Shown piece by piece: positions 32,686-42,157 of a stretch of 64,000 bases of DNA. Every line of letters starts with the position of its first letter. The stretch's first letter is position 1. Under the pieces are notes generated by a model that saw only the letters and a list, made by a program, of their open reading frames with translations, was not told the origin of the DNA and did not search any database. The position numbers and the translations under genes were made by a program. Source of the DNA: Procambarus clarkii (taxonomy: Eukaryota > Arthropoda > Malacostraca > Decapoda > Cambaridae); contig NC_091220.1 in assembly GCF_040958095.1 (NCBI RefSeq), forward strand, positions 22,110,383-22,174,382, in the 5' to 3' direction.

Positions 32686-34132
32686 TTGACCCTTTCATAC
32701 AATGAATACCTCAGGATATTATGGTCAATATTTACCTTCTACTACCTATCCACCAGCAGCAACAACACAACTACAGCAACAACAAACAATAATTCAGGCA
32801 AAAAATGCAACCTCAATCACCAACCAACGACTACAGATGGAATTTATCAATCTCACCCTCCTCCCCCTAAACTTCAAACTGAAGAAAAGTATTATAGCAC
32901 CCTCAACTTTATCAACGAAGATGAAGAGGTTATGGAAATTATTGCAGAAATGCTGAACAAAGCTTCAAGTTCGAATTATTATATACTTCCCAATGAGCCA
33001 CCCAATATTCACAAAAAATTGATAACCATCGAAAATGTAAGAGAGTTGAATAAAAACAATATTTTAGAGAAATTAACTAAATTTAAAGAACAATATGAAA
33101 AACTCGGTAATTCTGTATTTGAAGAAAAAATCAAGGCAAATAACCAAAACAACATGAAATATTATAGAATTAACAATGATTATTTAACTAGCCTAACCGT
33201 TAAGTTGTTGGAGGTCAAATGTTTTATAGTTTCGGGAGGAACAAAATTTGGCTTAGTACCTAATAAGATTGGAAATATTGAATTCGGTGAAGATATTCAG
33301 AAAATATTTGAAGAAAATCTAATCCAACCAATAGCTGAGGCATTAAAAATTGATAAACCTTCCCAGGGTAAAATCTGGAGCGCATCAATGTATATAGATG
33401 GTCATAAAGATAAACAATGTTCTTTAAAATGTAATGAAATACTTATACAAAAACAGCCACAATTTCAGAACGAGTGTTTGCGTCAACGTATAAATTTAGG
33501 TGTTCAATTTTGTCCTTTTGTGGCCAACCCTAAAGAAGATGAAGTTTACATGGGTTCGCCGCTAGGAAATGTTTACATCAAAAATTCTAAAATATATGGG
33601 ATTGGTCGTAACCGAATCCCTTACTCAAGTGAAACCTTTGTTGAAATTAGAGAATCTCCGTGTCCTGTTAATGCTTTAATTTCATTTGGTTTATCTGAAA
33701 TTGGAGTTTTTAATAACAAAATAATTCTGTATCTACGTAATTTAGATTCTGTTTTTTATTCAGATGTCCCAGCTAACAATATCCGAAATCAAGCCTCTGA
33801 TGCAATTAAACAAATTCTTTTAACTAATAATAGCATTAGGAAGAAACTAATGCCCAAATATAAAGATATTATTTCTAAAGTAATAGATGAATTTCAGGTA
33901 GAAGAACCTATATGTAATGGAAGTGTCACAGCAGAAGAAACACCATTCAAACGAATAAAAATTGAGGAAAAAAGTTAACGAGGACGATTTTAAAGAGGCA
34001 GAGAAGTGTAATTTAGATGTGGAAAATAGTAAAATAGTAGCTCCTTTAGTTGGAGAATTAAATGAAGAGGAGAATTGTATTAATTATGAAAATCAAGAGG
34101 AAGCAGCATTAAATTTCCTTAATATGTTCTAA
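32686..34132 (+). pseudogene. Unknown virus-like gene (~480 codons)
   Basis: An AT-rich gene with a Thr/Asn/Gln low-complexity start (TTTATTNNNSG), then a globular region (about residues 70-400) containing GGTKFGLVPNKIGNIEFGED, Cys pairs (CSLKCNE, FQNEC) and YMGSPLGNVYIKNSKIYG. The tail is basic (FKRIKIEEK) then acidic (LVGELNEEENC). No signal peptide. No family recognised. It has about one break near its end. Position right after the Penelope-like element and upstream of the mucin-like gene. Confidence 0.45.
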
Positions 34133-34661
34133 TAAGAAATTATACATTAAAAATGATAATGTAAAACTAAAAATTATTAAAAGAAATTAATAGATTTTCG
34201 TATTATTCCAATATGCTATATTTTTTTTTAACAAAACTAAATTCTATTTTTTTTTTTTTTAGTAAATCACCATTTGTAAGGAAATTTGCCTAAAAATTTT
34301 GCGAAATTCTTCTGAAATTGGTAGGTAAATCACATACTGGGAGCAAACAAGATTTGATATTAAAAGATAGTTGAGTGCTTCCGGCACCAACACCATGGAG
34401 AGAGGAGATAAAAAAAGATCCTCCGGCTCCTTTTCTTTACAGTGGCACGCTGCCTCCCGGAGTGAGCGGACGTGTGTGTGTGTCTCTCTCTCACACAGGC
34501 TAGTGCTGTTAACGGGGTTTGTGCCTGCTACGCTGGCAGTGTCTTGTGCTCGATTTTCCTAGTGGACCATATAAATATAGTAAATCACAGCAAATTTATT
34601 TCATTTCTTCTGTGAATTTTGATCGATTCACATATCAACCTTTTCCTGACACTAAAAGAAA
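34133..34661. other. Spacer with a GC-rich foreign-looking patch (34376-34562)
   Basis: AT-rich sequence surrounds an approximately 190-bp GC-rich patch (CTTCCGGCACC ... GCTCGATTTTCC) with GT/CT microsatellite words. It has no coding homology I recognise and resembles host non-coding DNA. The TATAAATATAG at about 34570-34580 could be the TATA box for the next gene. Confidence 0.4.
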
Positions 34662-37352
34662 ATGAATGTGCTAATACTCATATTAATAGTTGGATTTACC
34701 AAAAGTTGTATGTGGTCCCAAAAGAAAAACACAACTACACCAATTACATCTTCCCACTTAATTGTAACGGATGAAAATGAGAAAACATCAACAGCCCCTC
34801 TAACATCATGGGAAAATGATACAGTGACGGAAACACCTACATTTGTCTCACTAATGATAACTTCAGAAAATGAGAGAGCAGCTTACAACACAACAACAAC
34901 TAAAACCAAAAAGATAACTAAACCTCTTATTAGCAACTCAACAACAGCCAAACCAAGACTGGTAGTAATATCAACAGAAAATGATACTGATGAGGAGACA
35001 GCATCCACCCCTCAAGAAAGCCCATCAACTTCAGATGAAGAGATAGAAACTACTCCACCCTTAACAACAACAACAACAACAACCACAACCAATGATACTG
35101 ATGAGGAGACAGCATCTACCCCTCAAGAAAGCCAGGCAACAACATCATCAGAAAATTATTATAACTATGAGGAGACTGGGCCAGGTGAAGGTCGGGGACG
35201 TCCGCTCTGTCTGGCCAACTGTTCTGAACCGAGCTCGGACCGGCGTATCTCCGTCCCTTCGGTAGACGCTAGGCTGCGTGGGCGTGTTCTCAAGCGGCGC
35301 GGCGTGCCCACAACAACAACAACAATAACCACAACCAACGATACTTATGAGGAGACAGCATCTACCCCTCAAGAAAGCCAGGTAACAACATCATCAGAAA
35401 ATTATTATAACTATGAGGAAACAGAAACTACTCCTCCCTCGACAACAACAACAATAACTACAACCAACGATACTTATGAGGAGACAGCATCTACCCCTCA
35501 AGAAAGCCAGGTAACAACATCATCAGAAATTTTTTATAACTATGAGGAAACAGAAACTACTCCTCCCTCGACAACAACAACAACAATAACCACAACCAAC
35601 GATACTTATGAGGAGACAGCATCTACCCCTCAAGAAAGCCAGGTAACAACTTCATCAGAAAATTATTATAACTATGAGGAAACAGAAACTACTCCTCCCT
35701 CGACAACAACAACAACAATAACCACAACCAACGATACTTATGAGGAGACAGCATCTACCCCTCAAGAAAGCCAGGTAACAACATCATCAGAAAATTATTA
35801 TAACTATGAGGAAACAGAAACTACTTATCCCTCGACAACAACAATAACCACAACTAACGATACTTATGAGGAGACAGCATCTACCCCTCAAGAAAGCCAG
35901 GTAACAACATCATCAGAAAATTATTATAACTATGTGGAAACAGAAACTACTCCTCCCTCGACAACAACAACAACAATAACCACAACCAACGATACTTATG
36001 AGGAGACAGCATCTACCCCTCAAGAAAGCCAGGTAACAACATCATCAGAAAATTATTATAACTATGAGGAAACAGAAACTACTCCCTCGACAACAACAAC
36101 AACAATAACCACAACCAACGATACTTATGAGGAGACAACTTCTACCCCTCAAGAAAGTCAGGTAACAACATCATCAGAAAATTATTATAACTATGAGGAA
36201 ATAGAAACTACTCCTCCCTCGACAACAACAACAATAACCACAACCAACGATACTTATGAGGAGACAGCATCTACCCCTCAAGAAAGCCAGGTAACAACAT
36301 CATCAGAAAATTATTATAACTATGAGGAAACAGACACTACTCCTCCCTCGACAACAACAACAATAACCACAACCAACGATACTTATGAGGAGACAGCATC
36401 TACCCCTCAAGAAAGCCAGGTAACAACATCATCAGAAAATTATTATAACTATGAGGAAACAGAAACTACTCCTCCCTCGACAACAACAACAACAATAACC
36501 ACAACCAACGATACTTATGAGGAGACAGCATCTACCCCTCAAGAAAGCCAGGTAACAACATCATCAGAAAATTATTATAACTATGAGGAAACAGAAACTA
36601 CTCCCTCGACAACAACAACAACAATAACCACAACCAACGATACTTATGAGGAGACAGCATCTACCCCTCAAGAAAGTCAGGTAACAACATCATCAGAAAA
36701 TTATTATAACTATGAGGAAATAGAAACTACTCCTCCCTCGACAACAACAACAATAACCACAACCAACGATACTTATGAGGAGACAGCATCTACCCCTCAA
36801 GAAAGCCAGGTAACAACATCATCAGAAAATTATTATAACTATGAGGAAACAGAAACTACTCCTCCCTCGACAACAGCAACAACAATAACCACAACCAACG
36901 ATTCTTATGAGGAGACAGCATCTACCCCTCAAGAAAGCCAGGCAACAACATCATCAGAAAGACCGGCCACGGCCACAACACCACCACCATGGGAAAATGA
37001 TACAGTGACGAAAACATATACAGTTGTCTCAACAGAAGAAATAATAATTATTAAGGCAACTACCCCATTAACAACCGAAGAAAGCCAGTCAACTTTCGAA
37101 ACAACAGAAGAAACTCCTAAAGAAGAAACCACTGACTCAACAACACCAAATGACACACAAGAAACAATTAATATCAATTCGACTGTTCTTATTATTATTA
37201 TTATTATAATTCCTATTTTTTTGATAAGTTTAGTAGTTTTCATTTGGATTTATAATAACTTCTCATCTTATACAATAAATGAAGATATAGAATTAAACCA
37301 CTCTAATCAGGTTAAAACGAAATATGATTTAATAAAAACAAAATTTTTCTAA
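34662..37352 (+). CDS. Mucin-like Thr-rich type I membrane protein with ~13 tandem repeats (896 aa)
   Basis: A whole frame. The N-terminal signal peptide is MNVLILILIVGFTKSCMW. The ectodomain is almost entirely tandem repeats of 42-44 residues (units 126-132 bp, about 35340-36960) with the core NDTYEETASTPQESQ, each carrying Thr runs for O-glycosylation and an N-glycosylation sequon (NDT). It ends with a membrane span (VLIIIIIIIPIFLISLVVFIWIY) and a short tail (SNQVKTKYDLIKTKFF). A non-repeat, Arg-rich insert (about 35178-35310) interrupts the array in frame. Mucin-like envelope proteins are common in large DNA viruses, but a host origin is also possible. Confidence 0.65.
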   Translation: MNVLILILIVGFTKSCMWSQKKNTTTPITSSHLIVTDENEKTSTAPLTSWENDTVTETPTFVSLMITSENERAAYNTTTTKTKKITKPLISNSTTAKPRLVVISTENDTDEETASTPQESPSTSDEEIETTPPLTTTTTTTTTNDTDEETASTPQESQATTSSENYYNYEETGPGEGRGRPLCLANCSEPSSDRRISVPSVDARLRGRVLKRRGVPTTTTTITTTNDTYEETASTPQESQVTTSSENYYNYEETETTPPSTTTTITTTNDTYEETASTPQESQVTTSSEIFYNYEETETTPPSTTTTTITTTNDTYEETASTPQESQVTTSSENYYNYEETETTPPSTTTTTITTTNDTYEETASTPQESQVTTSSENYYNYEETETTYPSTTTITTTNDTYEETASTPQESQVTTSSENYYNYVETETTPPSTTTTTITTTNDTYEETASTPQESQVTTSSENYYNYEETETTPSTTTTTITTTNDTYEETTSTPQESQVTTSSENYYNYEEIETTPPSTTTTITTTNDTYEETASTPQESQVTTSSENYYNYEETDTTPPSTTTTITTTNDTYEETASTPQESQVTTSSENYYNYEETETTPPSTTTTTITTTNDTYEETASTPQESQVTTSSENYYNYEETETTPSTTTTTITTTNDTYEETASTPQESQVTTSSENYYNYEEIETTPPSTTTTITTTNDTYEETASTPQESQVTTSSENYYNYEETETTPPSTTATTITTTNDSYEETASTPQESQATTSSERPATATTPPPWENDTVTKTYTVVSTEEIIIIKATTPLTTEESQSTFETTEETPKEETTDSTTPNDTQETININSTVLIIIIIIIPIFLISLVVFIWIYNNFSSYTINEDIELNHSNQVKTKYDLIKTKFF
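35340..36960. repeat. Tandem array, ~13 units of 126-132 bp
   Basis: Units begin GATACTTATGAGGAGACAG and are nearly identical; variants such as ETTSTP, EEIETT and short PS versus PPS alternate in a pattern suggesting a second-order duplication of about four units. The repeat encodes the mucin-like ectodomain. Confidence 0.95.
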
Positions 37353-37448
37353 TCAATTTCTTGCTCAATAATTTCTGTCTTAATGCATTTATTGAATGAT
37401 TAAAAGCAAAATAAATATTTGATAATTTATTATTCCATTTTTTTTTGT

Positions 37449-37484
<36 letters not shown>

Positions 37485-37508
37485 CGGTCTGGTATTCTAT
37501 TTACAGTA
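37353..37508. repeat. Spacer with (CA)n run (37449-37480)
   Basis: An AT-rich spacer with polyadenylation-like words between convergent genes and a CA microsatellite of about 16 units. Confidence 0.85.
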
Positions 37509-38179
37509 TTAACATTTAAATTTATCCAATAAGAAGGTTAATTTGTTTTTTAAAGTTTCGAGGCCTATTAGCATAATATTTTCAGGCTTTAATGCACCTG
37601 AACTTTCAATATTGAAATAAAATTGTTTTCGTTTATTACAATCTTCCAGAAAATAAGAAGAAGTGTTGTTACAGCAATCAAAATCTATATTAATTGACGG
37701 ATTCCATTTGGCGTGGTTTTTGCCAATCCCCTTGATAGCATATGCTTTTAAGCATAATTCTTGTCCATTATTAAGTTTAACCAAAGGAATTGGGATTTCT
37801 TTGTGAAAAGATGGTATTATATCAGATGTTGTTATGAGGTATTGTTTGTCTTCACGACATTTAACATCCAAAATAAATTCTACTGCACATTTCGTACAAA
37901 AGTTAATACATTGACATTTCCATGGAATCTTTAATTTATTAATGAATTCATCTGAAGGTATTGGAATTAGACCTAGACGATGAATAATGAACTCATCACT
38001 TAATATAGTTGTATTTTTTTAATTTGAACCCAATCAATGGCTATAGTAGGAGTCTCAGTTATAAAAATCTACCGCAATCTATTTACTAGAGCTAAATTTA
38101 TATTTTCTATTTTAAATTGTATCATGCCAGGTGATAAATCTAAAATTTTAATTGTTATCTGATCTGTATTGATAGCCAT
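37509..38179 (-). pseudogene. RPB3-like RNA polymerase II subunit gene, intronless, broken
   Basis: Clear similarity to RPB3 (POLR2C), the alpha-like assembly subunit of RNA polymerase II. The N-terminus reads QITIKILDLSPGMIQFKIEN then TPTIAIDWVQI. The second half reads KLNNGQELCLKAYAIKGIGK then HAKWNP, and FYFNIESSGALKPENI. It covers most of the family length in one genomic stretch without introns. It has about two breaks. It may be a host retrocopy, or a captured gene carried by the virus-like element; AT-rich base use equal to the neighbouring viral genes favours capture. It is convergent with the mucin-like gene. Confidence 0.72.
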
Positions 38180-38434
38180 GTCTTGAAATAATATTGTTTT
38201 GAATAAACCGTTTACTTAATATATAGTATGTAAGGTTACAATATATATTCATTTTAGGAATAAAAAAAAACTTAAATTATCATGGAATACCGGAAAACCA
38301 TACCCAGGTCATACATACAATTATCACTCTTTACCCATCATCAGTCATCCATCCCTCACCCATCTGCCCCTGGCACTGGTCCAAGAGCAAGGGTCACTAA
38401 TTCTCTTCAACTTTGAGGAAATAATAAGTAAAGT
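38180..38434. other. Intergenic, nothing recognised
   Basis: No open frame or repeat of note; a slightly GC-richer piece at 38280-38400 resembles host spacer DNA. Confidence 0.4.
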
Positions 38435-39386
38435 TTATTTATCTTTCCTTCTAATTTTTCGACATTTTAAAATTACTAAGGGACCTTGGGTATCCCCACT
38501 ACCATCAACATCAACATTATTATCAGAATCTTCATCATCACCCATATTTCTATTGTTATCAGTGTCATTAATTTCACAAGTCTCTCTATTGATCTTAGCA
38601 TATCTGAAATTATACTTAATATTATTAGTATTCATTTTTTGGGAAGATGCATTATCATAGTTTTTTTTTTTTAGATATATACAAGAGTTGTTACATTCAT
38701 GTACAGCCACTAGTACGCGTAGCGTTTCGGGCAGGTCCCTGGAATACGATCCCCTGCTGCGAAGAATCGTTTTTTCATCCAAGTACACATTTTTACTGTT
38801 GCGTTAAACAGAGGCTACAGTTAAGGAATTGCGCCCAGTAAATCCTCCCCGGCCAGGATACGAACCCATGACATAGCGCTCGCGGAACGCCAGGCGAGTG
38901 TCTTACCACTACACCACGGAGACTGTAGTCTAATGCACTGTACAAAATATATTTCTGTAAACGTACTACTGCCTGTTGATGTGTAGCAGCAGTTAGTGAA
39001 TCAAACACAGTAAGTAATTTGAAGTGTAATTTAGTGGCATCTCTAGAATTGATCTCTTTGATATCATGATCACAAATTACAGTGTCCGTCAATTTTCTAA
39101 CAAATTTGTAAAATAATTCACTACTATACATGTTTGCTTTTTCAATAAAATTTACCATGTATAAGCTATTATTATCTATATACTTTTTATTGTTAAATTG
39201 AATATGTTTTCTTAACTTACCAATTTCATTAATAAGATATTTATAAATTAACTTTTGATCCTTCCGGTCTTGTTTTACCATTAAAAATGTCCATAAATTT
39301 GTTAACATTCTAATATATAATATTATGTATTTATATTCTAACGAAAAACCTTCATTTTTAGGTATTTGTTCAATGTATTTAGACAA
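38435..39386 (-). pseudogene. Unknown virus-like gene interrupted by a SINE
   Basis: The 5' part (from MSKYIEQIPKNEGFSLEYKY) is helical and Lys/Asn-rich; after the SINE (38697-38926) comes a Cys-containing, Asp/Asn-rich acidic part ending in RKIRRKDK. Both sides are AT-rich coding-type sequence on the same strand, so a SINE landed in a gene of the virus-like block. Besides the insertion it shows no obvious decay. No family recognised. This insertion is direct evidence that the block has been sitting in a host chromosome. Confidence 0.45.
38697..38926 (-). mobile_element. tRNA-derived SINE, decapod type
   Basis: Read on the minus strand, the head TCTCCGTGGTGTAGTGGTAA holds an A box and GGGTTCGTATCC is a B box, spaced as in a tRNA promoter. 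The body follows with GGACCTGCCCGAAACGCTAC and GCGTACTAGTGGC, words I remember as widespread in decapod crustacean genomes. No intact tRNA cloverleaf follows. Target duplications were not obvious. It marks the host as likely decapod. Confidence 0.8.
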
Positions 39387-39394
39387 ATATTGTT

Positions 39395-40012
39395 TTAAAG
39401 TTTCATGTCAAAGAAACGAGTATTAAATTTCAGTTTGAATCCTGGAAAGCCCAATCTAGCGATTTGATATATTTTTCTAACTATAAAGTTATTTTTATTG
39501 GATTCCGATTGAGGGAAAATATAAGTACCATTGTTTTGAATACCCCTTGGACGAGAAGAATTGAGATTTCTATGAGAGGGGGCATTTATTCCACCCTTCT
39601 GGAGTAGACCATAAGAAGATTTATTTCCATTAGATGGACCAGGACCACTGATCTCGTCTACTTCATCTTCAATATTATCTTGTATGACATTTCTATGAAT
39701 TTCATCATCTTCTGTTGGACTGTTTCTATCTTCTCTTACTTTGGCTCTTTTGAATCTCCTAATTAATCCATAATTCATTCCCCCTTTTTTTACTGATCCT
39801 AATCCCTCTCCTGTAAACATATTAAGTGAAATATAGTAATGAATTAACAATCTTAGTGGTATTTCTTGTTTTACTGTTAACAGTGGGAAAAACTTTTTAT
39901 TAAAATTACCAGTTGAATATGTTTTTGAAATTCTTATTTGGAAATATTTTTCTTTTCCATTACAATTTTGGAAATTAAAAACAATTAATTGACTCCTATT
40001 TGAACTGGACAT
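39395..40012 (-). CDS. Unknown virus-like protein (205 aa)
   Basis: A whole frame starting MSSSNRSQLIVFNFQNCNG. It has a folded N-terminal half, a basic patch (RRFKRAKVRED), an acidic patch (EDEVDEISGPGPSNG) and a basic tail ending FDMKL. No membrane span. It starts one base before the end of the next upstream minus-strand frame, so the two may be co-transcribed. Family unknown. Confidence 0.45.
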   Translation of the reverse strand: MSSSNRSQLIVFNFQNCNGKEKYFQIRISKTYSTGNFNKKFFPLLTVKQEIPLRLLIHYYISLNMFTGEGLGSVKKGGMNYGLIRRFKRAKVREDRNSPTEDDEIHRNVIQDNIEDEVDEISGPGPSNGNKSSYGLLQKGGINAPSHRNLNSSRPRGIQNNGTYIFPQSESNKNNFIVRKIYQIARLGFPGFKLKFNTRFFDMKL

Positions 40013-40273
40013 TTATTTTATACTATTTATTTTTATATATTTTATAAAAAAAAGATATTTTTTATTAATTTTACATACACTTTCTAAATTTAATAAAGTC
40101 GAATCATCCAAATTAAAAAAAATTAAATCTTCTGTTTTTATTTGTTTTTTAATATCATTGAAAAGGTTTTCTAATTTGTTATGTTTGTTATTATTGTTTT
40201 CTCCATTTTTTGGAGATTCTGTTTCAATTTGTTGTTTAGGGGACGATTTATTATTTCCAGGTGAAGAAAACAT
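40013..40273 (-). CDS. Small unknown virus-like protein (86 aa)
   Basis: Frame MFSSPGNNKSSPKQQ..., with a polar, Asn/Lys-rich first half and a compact second half (LFNDIKKQIKTEDLIFFNLDD). The upstream leader is very AT-rich with TATATAAATATAG-like words. It abuts the next minus-strand gene. Nothing recognised. Confidence 0.4.
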   Translation of the reverse strand: MFSSPGNNKSSPKQQIETESPKNGENNNNKHNKLENLFNDIKKQIKTEDLIFFNLDDSTLLNLESVCKINKKYLFFIKYIKINSIK

Positions 40274-40356
40274 TATATGGTTTTCAGTATATTTTCATAT
40301 CACACACATATAAATATAGAGTATATATACTTTTTTTTTTTAAATACCTGTTTAAT

Positions 40357-42124
40357 TTAATTTTGAGTTAATCTGGCAAGATTTCTATCATTTATTTTAC
40401 AATTTTGTTCACAAATTCCCTCTATGATACTAATAGTTGGTTCATTAATTGGTAAATGGGATTGTGGAATATTTGCCAAACGATTGCTGTTTATTGGTAG
40501 CCATGATACCTGGTATACATTTTAAAAAAAAGATGAGCATCTGCCAATGAAATATTTTTAAGGGCCTTGGGGAAACTACGCAAAAGAACTGATAGACGAT
40601 GTAGGGTAATAAACCCACTATATGGTTTCTCTACCAGATGGCACTCTTCCATTATTTGGGCTACAATTCCACGTTCTGGTGAATATAACTCAGTTGCCTC
40701 CATAATTTTAATTGGGAGTGTGAGAAAGTTAACAGTCTGGTTCATTGATACAAACCAGGGCGAATTGAGTTGATCATGACAGTTAGCATGAATAAAGAGT
40801 GCCATCATTCCTTCAGTCAGATGCTTTTTCTTTCGATCATCAGTCATGAGATGAAATTGGGGAAAAATTGAATATTGAAATGACGTAGGCACTTCAGAAT
40901 CAAACCGCGCACGGAATGAAATGAAACGAAGTCGTTGCATCAAGGCTGAGTCATATTCGCTGAAAGTTGGGCAATTGTTGCCAAACAAAAAAATAGGTGT
41001 TGCTAAATTATATGTATCCCCATCCATATAGTTTTGACGAATCCCATTGGGGCATGACCGCTCAATTGCTTTAAAAACAGAGAATTAAGGGTTTTAGTCA
41101 TACTTAGTTCATCCATGTACCACATTCTAACCATTTCTCCACCTCTTCCTAAATCATGGGTCCGTTCTTGGAGACCCTTATGAGCTGTATGTACTGAGAG
41201 AATACCTGTCAAATCACCAAGAGTTAGAGTAAGAGTATTTAATAAAGCAGTTTTTCCTGAATTTGAATCTCCAATACCCAAAGTTATCTTCTTGTCATTT
41301 TGTCGATGGCATGCTTTTACTATTAGTGAAAAAAAATAAATCATAGTAGTTGCATCATAGCAAAAGATCTGTGCTAGTGTTAAAAAAAATATCAACTAAT
41401 TGACAATTACAATTAGGTTTCACTGGTTCACCAACATCATCTTTTCGTATAAACCGTCCATTTACCTTTAGATTTTCTTTTAAAATAGCATCTAGATGGT
41501 AAATACTTTCTTTGATAGGAATTTTACGATTTTTTATCCCATGACGGCATTCTTCAATGAGTCTATTAAGAAGATCTTGATATTTATTTTCTATATTAAT
41601 ATTTTCTGAAACTCGGTTTAGTGATTCTAAAGAAGTAACCATATGTTTTAGCACATAATATTTGACAAGTTGAGCTAATCTATTCATACCATCATTCCAA
41701 AATCGATCTATAAAGTTTATATGATATTGTTCACGACTAAGTAAGAGAATTTTATTTTCTCTGCAACTGTCAACTTCTTATAATATTTCTTTTTTTCGCT
41801 TTCGTAATGTAGAATATCTTTTAATATTGGATTACATTGCTGCATAAAAAAGGTACATTTTGGTATGTGATCTAATAGTTTCAATACTTCACTCCAATCA
41901 TAAATAGTTGGTCTTGTATCAGAATTTGTATTATTTGATGATTTGTACAGGGGAAGTGGTAGGATATAAAAAATTTGGTTCATCTCACTACTGCTACTGC
42001 CGCTGATGATATAACATTGAGAAGAAGCAATAAAATATCGAGGTATATCCAAGATTTTCATGTTTGCATAAAAACTCTTTATAGAATTTAGAAGACTATT
42101 CTGAATAAGACTTCGTTTCTTGTA

Positions 42125-42157
<33 letters not shown>

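Noticed and set aside
38858-38926. A tRNA gene on the minus strand
   Set aside because: A and B boxes are present but the cloverleaf is not, and the sequence continues into a SINE body.
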